A DNA stretch of 64,000 nucleotides. It comes from Cyanophora paradoxa (lineage: Eukaryota; Glaucocystophyceae; Cyanophorales; Cyanophoraceae). Both the position numbers and the translations under genes were made by a program. Positions within the stretch are counted from its first letter, which is position 1. Every line of letters begins with the position of its first letter. This document shows positions 8,387 to 21,459 of this stretch, piece by piece. Below the pieces are notes generated by a model. It saw only the letters and a program-made list of their open reading frames with translations. It ran no database searches and was not told the DNA's origin. The stretch spans positions 1 through 64,000 of the forward strand of contig QPMI01000546.1 of NCBI GenBank assembly GCA_004431415.1, written 5' to 3'.

Positions 8387-11300
8387 GGTCACGGTTTCCT
8401 ACAGCGACACCGCGCCCGGCGCTTCCTCCGCGGGCGTCGCCATCCTCGAGTCCGACGCGTTTGTAGGTGCATGGACCCGAAGAATTCGAACCCTATGTCT
8501 CCTTCTGCAAATGCAGCGCTCATGCTCGGGCGGGGTCAGGCTACTACCTCCGAACGGCGTCCCCGGCCCGGTCCCTGTTCGTCTCTGGGAACCTCACGGT
8601 GGGTCGCTCGGGTAGCGGCGGGAGGCTGGCGGTGTCTGGTGCGCAAAACGGATTTCGCGCTCGACGGCACAATTGAAGTCCGACGGTGTGGGGCGCGCGT
8701 GCAGGATCTTCGGTTATCGAGGGGGCAGACTCCAACGACCTGACGCTGCGCGCAGCGACGGATGCTGCACAGGTGAGAGGGCTATCTACGTATACGTGTG
8801 CACGACCGATAAACGCCCTTCGGCCTCGTTGAACGCTGCGGCCCCCGCGGGGTCATCTAAATTCACGCATTTCGAAACCGTCGGGAAAACGTGCAAATAA
8901 AAGTTCTCGCTATTTTCTTGGATCCTCTTTCTAATTGATGAACTCGCCTGTATATTTCGCCGAGCGCAGATAATTCTACGGGCCCGCGGCAGGGCCGGGT
9001 CCGCAGATGCCGGCGCGGCCTCGAGCTCTGACGTCCTTCTGCTCCCGGGCGGGCCCGTGGGCGTCGTGCGTTGGCTTTCGATTCTGTCTTCAATGCCAGG
9101 TCTAGCGGTCCACCTCTTGATTAATTCCTGCGCCAGGTTTCCGTGCTGGGAGCCCTATCGACGCTTGAGGCCAGCAACGTGAGGGCGCCATCCTCCTCGC
9201 CGACCCTCGTCCTCTCCGGGGCACAAGGTGCGCTTCGTTAAAGCTTTCATTACTCTAGCGAGACCATTATCGACCGCCCACGTGCACCTCTTTTAAACCT
9301 TTCAGTTTCTATTCCGCCCCCATGCGCACCCCCCCCCCCCTCCTCCTCCTCCTCCTCCTCCACCCTCCCCCCCCCTCCCCCCCCCCCCCCCCACCACCAC
9401 CATGGCCATTTCCCTCTCAGCACGAACTCTCGCGCCCATTTCTTTGGGGGGCTCCCAAGACCGGCACGTCCTCGCTCCCTCCCCATTTGCCGCGTTAAAT
9501 TTCCACCCTCGAGCTCCCGTGGCCACCTTCCACCGTTCATCCGGATCCCTTCCCCCTCTCGTCATCCTTTCCCTGGCACCTCGCTCCACGAATCCTCCAG
9601 CTTCGCCGCGGCCACCCGAAACGCACGTGGGCAGCGTCTGACTGTACCTTGCAATCGCTTGGCCATGGCAGCAAGCGCTGGCTCCGGCACAGTTTCCGGG
9701 GCTGGAGCGCTTCCCGCCGCTGTCTCGGTCGGAGGCTCCGCATCGCCGAATATCGAATTGCGCCCTGGGAGCGCCGGTACCATTACGGTCCGCCATATTT
9801 TTTTTGGATGATAATTGTTTCATTCTTCTGCTTACTCGTCCAAACATAACAGGCCACGGGGAACCTCGTCCTGGCTTCGAGCCGGGAGCTGAGGATAGAC
9901 GGCGCTGCGCTGACCGCGCTCTCCGCGACGGGAACGCTCTCGGGCAGCTTCGTCCTTCGGAACGCGACCCTGTCCTCGCCGTCTGCGGCCGACGCGCGCC
10001 TGGCGGGCCGCTGGGGGGTCGGCGGGGCGACGCTGGCGCTGTCGGCGGGCGAGGCGCTGCGCTTCGAGGCCGGCCCCAACGGGCAGGCCGTCGATATCGC
10101 GATCGTGCAGTCGGACTCGCTGCGCGCGGTCGCCCCCTTCGTCGCCGAGGCCGGCGTCCAGGTCAACGCGGGTGCGTCCAAGTTGATCGGGCGCCGGCGC
10201 CGGATTTCGAATTCGAATGATGTTCTGAAATCGCGCGCAGGTCTCGTCGCCGCGAACGGCGGGCTGGCGGTGCAAACGTCTCGCTTTCAAGTTGATGCAT
10301 CAGGCAATGTGCTTGTGACCGGCAGCTTGGGAGTGACAGGAACCGTTACGGCCACGGGGTTGCTGGTCCTTCTTGGCGGATCCGGCTCGAAGGGCGGACT
10401 GGATGTCGGGGGGAACCGCTTTACTGTGGACGACAGCGGGAACATGCTCGTCACGGGATCCGCGGGCATCACTGGAACCTTCAGCGCGACGGGTCTGCTG
10501 AACGCGAATGGCGGAATCAACGTTCGGGCGGACCGGTTCACAGTCGACGACAGTGGCAACACACTTGTCACGGGCACGCTCGGGATCACCGGCACCCTCC
10601 GAGCGACTGGCTTGCTCGAGCCCTATGGCGGTATCAACGTACGGACGAGCGCTTTTGCGGTCGACATCAGTGGAAACACGCTCATCACAGGAGATGTAGG
10701 AACTACAGGGACCATCACCGCTACGGGCCTGCTCAACGCGGACGGCGGTCTCAACGTGCACTCGAACAAGCTCGTCATTGACATGAGCGGGAATGTGCTT
10801 GTCACAGGCGCGATCGGGACGACAGGGACCGTCACCGCCACCGGCCTGCTGAACGCGGACGGCGGTCTCAACGTGCACTCGAACAAGCTCGTCGTCGACA
10901 TGAGCGGGAACGCGCTCGCCACGGGCACGGTCGGCATCACGGGGACCGTGACAATCACCGGGCTGATGAACGCGGAGGGCGGCCTCAACGTGCAGGCGAA
11001 CCGGTTCACTGTCGACATCTCCGGCAACGTGCTGACCAGCGGCACCCTGGGGGTGACGGGGACTGTCACATCGACCGGCATGCTATCGCTGATCGGGGGC
11101 TTCGGCGTCTCGGGGGGCTTCGACGTCGGCACGAACCGATTCGCTGTGGACGCGAGCGGGAACACGATCGTGACGGGCTCCTTGGGTGTGACTGGCACAG
11201 TGACCTCGACGGGCCTGCTGAACGCGGACGGCGGCCTCAACGTGCACTCGAACAAGCTCGTCATTGACATGAGCGGGAATGTGCTTGTCACAGGCGCAAT

Positions 11301-14300
11301 CGGGACGACGGGGACCGTCACCGCCACTGGGCTGCTGAACGCGGACGGCGGCCTGAACGTGCACTCGAACAAGCTGTCGGTCGACATGAGCGGGAACACG
11401 CTCGCGACGGGCACGGTCGGCGTGACAGGGACCGTGACGATCACCGGGCTGATCAACGCGGACGGCGGCCTCAACATGCAGGCAAACCGGTTCACTGTCG
11501 ACATCTCCGGCAACGTGCTGACCAGCGGCACCCTGGGGGTGACGGGGACTGTTACATCGACCGGGATGCTGTCGCTGATCGGGGGCTTCGGCGTCACGGG
11601 GGGCTTCGACGTCGGCACGAACCGATTCGCTGTGGACGCGAGCGGGAACACGATCGTGACGGGCTCCTTGGGTGTGACTGGCACAGTGACCTCGACGGGC
11701 CTGCTGAACGCGGACGGCGGCCTCAACGTGCACTCAAACAAGCTGTCGGTCGACATGAGCGGGAATGTGCTTGTCACAGGCGCAATCGGGACGACGGGGA
11801 CCGTCACCGCCACCGGCCTGCTGAACGCGGACGGCGGCCTCAACGTGCACTCGAACAAGCTCATCATCGACATGAGTGGGAACACGCTCGCGACAGGCAC
11901 GGTCGGCATCACGGGGACCGTGACAATCACTGGGCTGATGAACGCGGAGGGCGGCCTCAACGTGCAGGCAAATCGGTTCACTGTCGACATCTCCGGCAAC
12001 GTGCTGACCAGCGGCACTCTTGGGGTGACGGGGACTGTCACATCGACCGGCATGCTGTCGCTGATTGGAGGCTTCGGCGTCTCGGGGGGCTTCGACGTCG
12101 GCACGAACCGATTCGCTGTGGACGCGAGCGGAAACGCACTGGTGACGGGTTTCGTGGGTGTGACGGGCACAGTGACCTCGACGGGCCTCCTGAACGCGGA
12201 TGGGTATCTGAACGTGCATGCGAACAAGCTGTCGATTGACATGAGCGGGAATGCGCTGGTGACGGGCGCAATGGGGCTGACGGGCACGGTGACCTCGACG
12301 GGCCTGCTGAACGCGGACGGCTATCTGAATGTTCGTACCAACAAGTTTGTGATTGACGCGAGCGGGAATGCGATGGTGACAGGCTCGATGGGACTGACGG
12401 GCACCGTCACCTCGACGGGCCTGCTGATTGTGGAGGGTGGTCTCAACGTGCACGCCAACAAGTTTACAATCGACATGAGCGGGAATGCGCTGGTGACCGG
12501 CGCGGTGGGGCTGACGGGCACTGTGACCTCGACGGGCCTGCTGAGCGTGGAGGGTGGCCTGAACGTGCACGCCAACAAGCTCACAATTGATATGAGCGGG
12601 AATGCGCTGGTGACCGGCACAGTGGGGCTGACGGGGACGGTGACGTCAACGGGTCTGCTGAGCGTGGAGGGTGGCCTCAACGTGCACGCGAACAAGCTCT
12701 CGATCGATATAAGCGGAAATGCGCTTGTCACGGGGACAATGGGGCTGACGGGCACTGTGACGTCAACGGGTCTGCTCAACTCGTTCGGCTACCTGAACGT
12801 GTATGCGAACAAGCTGTCGATCGATGTTAGCGGGAACGTGCTGGTTACAGGCGCGATGGGGCTTACAGGCACGGTAACCTCGACGGGCCTGTTGAACGCA
12901 GACGGCTATCTGAACGTGCAAACGAACAGGTTCGTCATCGACGCGAGCGGGAACGTGCTCGCCACCGGCACCCTTGCAGTGACGGGAACGGTGACTTCGA
13001 CGGGCTTGCTGGCTCTAATCGGGGGCTTCGACCTGTCCGGGGGCTTCAATGTCGGCACAAATCGGTTTGTGGTGGACGCAGGCGGAAATTCAATTGTGAC
13101 GGGCTTCTTGGGTTTGACCGGCACGGTGACTTCAACGGGCCTGCTGAACGCGGATGGCTACCTGAATGTGCACGTCAACAAGCTCTCGATCGACATGAGC
13201 GGAAACGCACTGGTGACGGGTTTCGTGGGTGTGACGGGCACAGTGACCTCGACGGGCCTCCTGAACGCGGATGGGTATCTGAACGTGCATGCGAACAAGC
13301 TGTCGATTGACATGAGCGGGAATGCGCTGGTGACGGGCGCAATGGGGCTGACGGGTACCGTCACCTCGACGGGCCTGCTGAACGCGGACGGCTATCTGAA
13401 TGTTCGTACCAACAAGTTTGTGATTGACGCGAGCGGGAATGCACTGGTGACAGGCTCGATGGGACTGACGGGCACCGTCACCTCGACGGGCCTGCTGATT
13501 GTGGAGGGTGGCCTGAACGTGCACGCCAACAAGCTCACAATTGATATGAGCGGGAATGCGCTGGTGACCGGCGCGGTGGGGCTGACGGGCACTGTGACCT
13601 CGACGGGCCTGCTGAGCGTGGAGGGTGGCCTGAACGTGCGCGCCAACAAGCTCACAATTGATATGAGCGGGAATGCGCTGGTGACCGGCACAGTGGGGCT
13701 GACGGGGACGGTGACGTCAACGGGTCTGCTGAGCGTGGAGGGTGGCCTCAACGTGCACACGAACAAGCTCTCGATCGATATAAGCGGAAATGCGCTTGTC
13801 ACGGGGACAATGGGGCTGACGGGCACTGTGACGTCAACGGGTCTGCTCAACTCGTTCGGCTACCTGAACGTGTATGCGAACAAGCTGTCGATCGATGTTA
13901 GCGGGAACGTGCTGGTTACAGGCGCGATGGGGCTTACAGGCACGGTAACCTCGACGGGCCTGTTGAACGCAGACGGCTATCTGAACGTGCAAACGAACAG
14001 GTTCGTCATCGACGCGAGCGGGAACGTGCTCGCCACCGGCACCCTTGCAGTGACGGGAACGGTGACTTCGACGGGCTTGCTGGCTCTAATCGGGGGCTTC
14101 GACCTGTCCGGGGGCTTCAATGTCGGCACAAATCGGTTTGTGGTGGACGCAGGCGGAAATTCAATTGTGACGGGCTTCTTGGGTTTGACCGGCACGGTGA
14201 CTTCAACGGGCCTGCTGAACGCGGATGGCTACCTGAATGTGCACGTCAACAAGCTCTCGATCGACATGAGCGGAAACGCACTGGTGACGGGTTTCGTGGG

Positions 14301-17300
14301 TGTGACGGGCACAGTGACCTCGACGGGCCTCCTGAACGCGGATGGGTATCTGAACGTGCATGCGAACAAGCTGTCGATTGACATGAGCGGGAATGCGCTG
14401 GTAACGGGCGCAATGGGGCTGACGGGTACCGTCACCTCGACGGGCCTGCTGAACGCGGACGGCTATCTGAATGTTCGTACCAACAAGTTTGTGATTGACG
14501 CGAGCGGGAATGCGCTGGTGACTGGCGCGGTGGGACTGACGGGCACCGTCACCTCGACGGGCCTGCTGAGCGTGGAGGGTGGTCTCAACGTGCACGCCAA
14601 CAAGTTTACAATCGACATGAGCGGGAATGCACTGGTGACAGGCTCGATGGGACTGACGGGCACCGTCACCTCGACGGGCCTGCTGAGCGTGGAGGGTGGC
14701 CTGAACGTGCACGCCAACAAGTTTACAATCGACATGAGCGGGAATGCGCTGGTGACCGGCGCGGTGGGGCTGACGGGGACGGTGACGTCAACGGGTCTGC
14801 TGAGCGTGGAGGGTGGCCTCAACGTGCACACGAACAAGCTCTCGATCGATATAAGCGGAAATGCGCTTGTCACGGGGACAATGGGGCTGACGGGCACTGT
14901 GACGTCAACGGGTCTGCTCAACTCGTTCGGCTACCTGAACGTTTATGCGAACAAGCTGTCGATCGATGTTAGCGGGAACGTGCTGGTTACAGGCGCGATG
15001 GGGCTTACAGGCACGGTAACCTCGACGGGCCTGTTGAACGCAGACGGCTATCTGAACGTGCAAACGAACAGGTTCGTCATCGACGCGAGCGGGAACGTGC
15101 TCGCCACCGGCACCCTTGCAGTGACGGGAACGGTGACTTCGACGGGCTTGCTGGCTCTAATCGGGGGCTTCGACCTGTCCGGGGGCTTCAATGTCGGCAC
15201 AAATCGGTTTGTGGTGGACGCAGGCGGAAATTCAATTGTGACGGGCTTCTTGGGTTTGACCGGCACGGTGACTTCAACGGGCCTGCTGAACGCGGACGGC
15301 TACCTGAATGTGCACGTCAACAAGCTCTCGATCGACATGAGCGGAAACGCACTGGTGACGGGTTTCGTGGGTGTGACGGGCACAGTGACCTCGACGGGCC
15401 TCCTGAACGCGGATGGGTATCTGAACGTGCATGCGAACAAGCTGTCGATTGACATGAGCGGGAATGCGCTGGTGACGGGCGCAATGGGGCTGACGGGTAC
15501 CGTCACCTCGACGGGCCTGCTGAACGCGGACGGCTATCTGAATGTTCGTACCAACAAGTTTGTGATTGACGCGAGCGGGAATGCACTGGTGACAGGCTCG
15601 ATGGGACTGACGGGCACCGTCACCTCGACGGGCCTGCTGATTGTGGAGGGTGGCCTGAACGTGCACGCCAACAAGCTCACAATTGATATGAGCGGGAATG
15701 CGCTGGTGACCGGCGCGGTGGGGCTGACGGGCACTGTGACCTCGACGGGCCTGCTGAGCGTGGAGGGTGGCCTGAACGTGCGCGCCAACAAGCTCACAAT
15801 TGATATGAGCGGGAATGCGCTGGTGACCGGCACAGTGGGGCTGACGGGGACGGTGACGTCAACGGGTCTGCTGAGCGTGGAGGGTGGCCTCAACGTGCAC
15901 GCGAACAAGCTCTCGATCGATATAAGCGGAAATGCGCTTGTCACGGGCACAATGGGGCTGACGGGCACTGTGACGTCAACGGGTCTGCTCAACTCGTTCG
16001 GCTACCTGAACGTGTATGCGAACAAGCTGTCGATCGATGTTAGCGGGAACGTGCTGGTTACAGGCGCGATGGGGCTTACAGGCACGGTAACCTCGACGGG
16101 CCTGTTGAACGCAGACGGCTATCTGAACGTGCAAACGAACAGGTTCGTCATCGACGCGAGCGGGAACGTGCTCGCCACCGGCACCCTTGCAGTGACGGGA
16201 ACGGTGACTTCGACGGGCTTGCTGGCTCTAATCGGGGGCTTCGACCTGTCCGGGGGCTTCAATGTCGGCACAAATCGGTTTGTGGTGGACGCAGGCGGAA
16301 ATTCAATTGTGACGGGCTTCTTGGGTTTGACCGGCACGGTGACTTCAACGGGCCTGCTGAACGCGGACGGCTACCTGAATGTGCACGTCAACAAGCTCTC
16401 GATCGACATGAGCGGAAACGCACTGGTGACGGGTTTCGTGGGTGTGACGGGCACAGTGACCTCGACGGGCCTCCTGAACGCGGATGGGTATCTGAACGTG
16501 CATGCGAACAAGCTGTCGATTGACATGAGCGGGAATGCGCTGGTGACGGGCGCAATGGGGCTGACGGGTACCGTCACCTCGACGGGCCTGCTGAACGCGG
16601 ACGGCTATCTGAATGTTCGTACCAACAAGTTTGTGATTGACGCGAGCGGGAATGCACTGGTGACAGGCTCGATGGGACTGACGGGCACCGTCACCTCGAC
16701 GGGCCTGCTGAGCGTGGAGGGTGGTCTCAACGTGCACGCCAACAAGTTTACAATCGACATGAGCGGGAATGCGCTGGTGACCGGTGCGGTGGGGCTGACG
16801 GGCACTGTGACCTCGACGGGCCTGCTGAGCGTGGAGGGTGGCCTGAACGTGCACGCCAACAAGCTCACAATTGATATGAGCGGGAATGCGCTGGTGACCG
16901 GCACAGTGGGGCTGACGGGGACGGTGACGTCAACGGGTCTGCTGAGCGTGGAGGGTGGCCTCAACGTGCACGCGAACAAGCTCTCGATCGATATAAGCGG
17001 AAATGCGCTTGTCACGGGCACAATGGGGCTGACGGGCACTGTGACGTCAACGGGTCTGCTCAACTCGTTCGGCTACCTGAATGTTTATGCGAACAAGCTG
17101 TCGATCGATGTTAGCGGGAACGTGCTGGTTACAGGCGCGATGGGGCTTACAGGCACGGTAACCTCGACGGGCCTGTTGAACGCAGACGGCTATCTGAACG
17201 TGCAAACGAACAGGTTCGTCATCGACGCGAGCGGGAACGTGCTCGCCACCGGCACCCTTGCAGTGACGGGAACGGTGACTTCGACGGGCTTGCTGGCTCT

Positions 17301-19917
17301 AATCGGGGGCTTCGACCTGTCCGGGGGCTTCAATGTCGGCACAAATCGGTTTGTGGTGGACGCAGGCGGAAATTCAATTGTGACGGGCTTCTTGGGTTTG
17401 ACCGGCACGGTGACTTCAACGGGCCTGCTGAACGCGGACGGCTACCTGAATGTGCACGTCAACAAGCTCTCGATCGACATGAGCGGAAACGTGCTGGTGA
17501 CGGGCGCGATGGGAATCACGGGCACCTTCACCTCGACGGGCCTGATGAACGTGCTGGGGGCGGCGGCGTTCACGTCGCTGGTGAAAGCAAACGGCGGCGT
17601 GAACGTGATCGCGAACCGCTTCGTGGTCGACACGAGCGGGAATGCGCTGGCGACGGGCACGGTCGGCATCACGGGCTCGTTGTCCTCGACGGGCCTGCTG
17701 AGCGTAGAGGGCGGTCTCAACGTGCACGCGAACAAGCTCTCGATCGACATGAGCGGGAACGTACTGGTGACGGGCACAATGGGCATCACGGGCACCTTCA
17801 CGTCGACGGGCCTCCTGAACGTGGAGGGGGCGGCGGTGGTCACGTCTCTGGTGAACGCGAACGGCGGCGTGAACGTGATCGCGAACCGCTTCGTTGTCGA
17901 CACGAGCGGGAATGCGCTGGCGACGGGCACGGTCGGCATCACGGGCACGGTGTCCTCGACGGGCCTGCTGAGCGTAGAGGGCGGTCTCAACGTGCACGCG
18001 AACAAGCTCTCGATCGACATGAGCGGGAACGTGCTGGTGACGGGCACAATGGGCATCACGGGCACCTTCACGTCGACGGGCCTCCTGAACGTGGAGGGGG
18101 CGGCGGTGGTCACGTCTCTGGTGAACGCGAACGGCGGCGTGAACGTGATAGCGAACCGCTTCGTTGTCGACACGAGCGGGAATGCGCTGGCGACGGGCAC
18201 GGTCGGCATCACGGGCACGGTGTCCTCGACGGGCCTGCTGAGCGTAGAGGGCGGTCTCAACGTGCACGCGAACAAGCTCTCGATCGACATGAGCGGGAAC
18301 GTGCTGGTGACGGGCACAATGGGCATCACGGGCACCTTCACGTCGACGGGCCTCCTGAACGTGGAGGGGGCGGCGGTGGTCACGTCTCTGGTGAACGCGA
18401 ACGGCGGCGTGAACGTGATCGCGAACCGCTTCGTGGTCGACACGAGCGGGAATGCGCTGGCGACGGGCACGGTCGGCATCACGGGCTCGGTGACCTCGAC
18501 GGGGCTGCTGAACGCCGACGGCGGGTTCAACGTAAATGCGAACCGTTTCAGCATTGATGTGAGTGGTAACGTGCTCGTGACGGGTACCTTCGGAATCACG
18601 GGTACTATCACCTCCACGGGTCTGCTTTCGCTCACGGGTGGCATCAACATTCGAAATGCTGCCGGCACCATTCCTCGCCTCGTCGTCGATCCCCTCGGGG
18701 AGCTGTCTTCATCTGCCAACGTCGCCGTTCGGGGCGATGTCACGACGACTGGAATGATACGCGCATTCGCAACCGCCATTGCCCGCAATGGATACACGAC
18801 TGCCGGCGGCGGGACAGACATTGTCCCAGCCCTGGAGGTCAATGGGCGCGCCGTGTTCAAGGCGTTTACCTCCGTCCCCGGGTCCAGCGAATTGCCTCCG
18901 CAGTTCGAGTGGGGTCTTCGTGTCGTCAACCCCGCTTTGAGCGATGGCGTAAACCCTTCCACGACTCTTTTCGAAGTCGGAAGGGGCACTTCGCCTGAAA
19001 GTATGATCGTTCTTGCGACGGGGACTGTCGGCATCACGGGAACTACGAGCTGCACTGCACTGCTGAACGCGGAAGGTGGCATCAACGTTCGGTCGAACAA
19101 GTTTGCTGTCGACATGAGCGGGAACGCGTTGCTCACTGGAGCGCTCGGCATTACGGGGACCTTGACATCCACTGGCATGCTGAGTGTTGATGGCGGCATA
19201 CTTGTGAGCACGAACAAGTTCTCCGTCGACGTGTCGGGCAATGCAGCCGTCACGGGGTCCCTGACGGTGACGGGCGGCATTAACTCCGTCGGCTCAATCA
19301 CGTCAACGGGTATGCTGTATGCAAACGGGGGCATAACGGTGAACGTGAACAAGTTCATTGTCGACGGCACCAGTGGCAATACCCAGATCTCGGGCTCCCT
19401 CACGGTTACGGGGGCGATCACGGCCGGCACGGGCGTGACGGTGACCAGCGGCGGGGCTACCATCACAGATGGCGGCCTGACCGTCAACGGGGGCAGTTCG
19501 CTGACGCAGACGTTGACGGTCAACACGGGCGGCCTGACGGTGGCCGCGGGCGGCCTGACGGTGAGCACGGGCGGCCTGGCTGTGACAGGGGTTATTACGG
19601 CTAACAATGGAATCGCTCACAAAGCGGCCACGACGAGGACAGTTGTTGCTGCTGGCTCGCTTACACTGGACCCAGCAACAGACACGGTTCAGCAGATCAT
19701 CAACGCTGCAGGCCTGACGACGGGAGCGTATACTGTCACGTTCAGCAATTGCGTGGCTGGCTATAATGGGTTTACTTTTTGGATTTATGTTGAGAGTCTA
19801 GGAGCAGGCGCCGTGACTGTCAAAGGGGTCGGTCTTGGAACCGGAAGAGCTGCTATGTGCATGTGCTTCGCTGCTGTCAGCAATTTCCTTTGCAGTTCTT
19901 TCTTCAGCAATTTCTAG
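8387..19917 (+). CDS. Giant tandem-repeat fibre-like protein (about 3480 residues visible), multi-exon
   Basis: Exons fitted by frame and GT-AG sites: 8387-8466, 8540-8638, 8705-8772, 9137-9227, 9672-9787, 9853-10171 and 10241-19917; all phases agree. The intron 10172-10240 is 69 nt and stop-free, so an uninterrupted ORF from 10105 wrongly includes it. The first six exons encode low-complexity Ser/Gly/Ala beta-type sequence (SLFVSGNLTVG, SPTLVLSGA). The last exon encodes about 80 repeats of about 39 residues with consensus GGLNVxxNKxxIDxSGN, then xLVTGxxGxTGTVTSTG. The C-terminus is non-repetitive (about 18620-18990 and 19610-19917) and contains a possible capping domain with YNGFTFWIYVESLGAG. 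Such VDxSGN/TG repeats resemble beta-helical fibre or adhesin proteins of phages and large DNA viruses (inference). The likely role is a cell-surface or extracellular fibre. The 5' exon and any signal peptide were not found. Confidence 0.8.
9328..9392. repeat. Homopyrimidine tract inside an intron of the giant gene
   Basis: Runs of C and (TCC)n between 9328 and 9392 within the intron 9228-9671. An ATG ORF just after it (9402) lies wholly in the intron. Confidence 0.85.
11080..12537 (+). repeat. Higher-order repeat of 486 bp (162 codons), three copies
   Basis: The block beginning at the ATGCT(A/G)TCGCTGAT motif occurs at 11080, 11566 and 12052, exactly 486 bp apart. Each unit is one 45-residue repeat (with the GGFGV(S/T)GGFDVGTNRF insert) plus three 39-residue repeats. 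The third copy changes into the 1071-bp family partway along. Confidence 0.9.
12132..17486 (+). repeat. Higher-order repeat of 1071 bp (357 codons), five copies
   Basis: A block of eight 39-residue repeats plus one 45-residue repeat (8x39+45=357) recurs with exact 1071-bp spacing; for example the CTGAACGTGCAAACGAACAG segment falls at 12910, 13981, 15052, 16123 and 17194. Copies are nearly identical at the nucleotide level. The third copy has internal unit exchanges (SVEGG/IVEGG units swapped) without a change of length. Confidence 0.93.
17551..18492 (+). repeat. Higher-order repeat of 270 bp (90 codons), four copies
   Basis: A 51-residue unit (carrying the extra EGAAVVTSLVNANGG segment) plus one 39-residue unit repeats at 17551, 17821, 18091 and 18361. 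The first copy is divergent (VLGAAAFTSLVKANGG); the others are almost identical. Confidence 0.92.
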
Positions 19918-20152
19918 CACCTGCTTAAACTATGTTGTGTCCGACATGTTGCTCCTTATATAATTGGACATTGTTTTATTTCTAACAGTTGGAATTCGTA
20001 TTGGCTAAACAATTCACCATGCGCATGTACATGTGTTTTAATTTCACGAGCTTGAGCAAAATCTCAACACTCAAATGGATTGAACAAATTCAGGATCAGC
20101 CAATTGATCATGAGATGTATACGTAGTTGAGATCGAGATATCGATCGATTTT

Positions 20153-20265
20153 CGGTTACATTGAGATCAATTGAGATTGAGATTTCGCGCCCTTGGAGAT
20201 CGAGAGATCGATTGAGTTTCGGTTATATTGAGATCGATTGAGATTTAGATTTCGCGTCCTTGAAT
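20153..20265. repeat. Imperfect 66-bp tandem duplication downstream of the giant gene
   Basis: CGGTTACATTGAGATC at 20153 recurs as CGGTTATATTGAGATC at 20219, each followed by TTGAGAT and TTTCGCG(C/T)CCTTG. Non-coding. Confidence 0.75.
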
Positions 20266-20528
20266 GCATGGGGGGTGCACCATGTGAATGCATGCCTAGG
20301 CCTCTCGCCGGCCCCGGCCCTATGTATATAGCTACTGATCGTGACATGTACACGTGGAGTCGACGTCGCAGGGGCGCGTGAGGGGATCCGGAACTGCAGC
20401 TGCAGCTGATCGTGAGATATAATTATAAACACGGCATTTAACTTGTGCACCCTAGGCCTCATCGTCGACGCATGACCGGCAACTGGCTAGCACCATCGAA
20501 TTCGGCTCTCTAGCTATAGTTGATCAGT

Positions 20529-20751
20529 CGTTTTTTCTGCAAAAGTGGACGTCGACGTCGCATTGATACACCATGCCCGGCGCCAAGGCACATGTACCAA
20601 TGCTCTACTACCCAGAACCAGAACCCCCTCCTCACCTGCGCCCCCCTCCCCCCCCCCCCCCCCCCCCCCCCAAATTCGAAGGGCACGTCATGTAGAGCAG
20701 TGATCCATGTGCCGTGGTGTGTCAGTGCGACGTCCACTTTTGCAAAAAACG
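20529..20751. repeat. Long inverted repeat (hairpin) around a poly-C tract
   Basis: The left arm 20529-20614 (TTTTTTCTGCAAAAGTGGAC, then CGTCGCATTGATACACCA, then GCACATGTACCAATGCTCTA) pairs with the right arm 20681-20751 (TAGAGCAGTGATCCATGTGC, then TGGTGTGTCAGTGCGACG, then GTCCACTTTTGCAAAAAACG). The loop carries a C-run at 20641-20671. This could be a fold-back mobile element or a small-RNA precursor. No coding potential. Confidence 0.8.
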
Positions 20752-21459
20752 AAATGCATTCTGCATTAATGTTCGTACTACGTATATGGTATATATTGGC
20801 CACTTGTATGTGTTTAATTTTAAGTTCACCTCGTGTTTTAACCTGCATAACATCGGCATGAGGATGCAGGTTAAAGCTTCCTGCGTTAAAGCACTCCTGA
20901 AGGCTGAACCACGTGCACGTAATGGCTAAAACGAATCAGTCTGCATGGCTCAATTAAAACGGACTGACTAGTACTGCTGCTGAACGTGGGCGGATTGGCG
21001 GTCGGTGACTGAAATGCTTGAGCTTGATGGAAAGATTGTGCACTCGTAATTATAACAAAAGTAAAGCTCTGAGTCTGTTAACTGCCAGAACGTTAACTAC
21101 CATACCTCGTGGAATTCGAAAGCTCTGACATTTTATTACCGACGCCTTCCGCAGCAGTCCGTCCAAAGAATCACAGCTGGATAGTTGCCGAATCGAAGGG
21201 CCCTGAACTTGGTCCGCCTGGGCGGGCGGCTTCGAAGTGGAGACTTTCGCGCGCTGGCGCTGCAGGGTCTCCAGCCGCCGCTAGCGCTGGTCGTGGTGCT
21301 CCTCGAGCTCGTGGTGGTCCTGCATATGCGTGCGTCTCACTCAGTGACTTAAGCTTAAGCTTGGAGTTCGCTCTCGGAGGCGCGTTCCGGATCCGCACCG
21401 TGCCGAAGAAGAAGCGGTGCTTATAAATGGATTAACTATAAGCTTGAGCTTCCCGTCAG

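Noticed and set aside
9402-9641. ORF starting MAISLSARTLAP
   Set aside because: It lies entirely inside the intron 9228-9671 of the giant gene, next to a homopyrimidine tract.
11080-18492. CRISPR-like array
   Set aside because: Units are contiguous, in frame and without unique spacers; they encode a protein repeat.
10287-19620. Long minus-strand open frames (up to 721 codons at 17442-19607) opposite the giant gene
   Set aside because: They are antisense shadows: the sense repeat lacks codons that create stops on the other strand and the period is a multiple of 3. The translated composition (Pro/Val/Thr ladders) mirrors the sense repeat.
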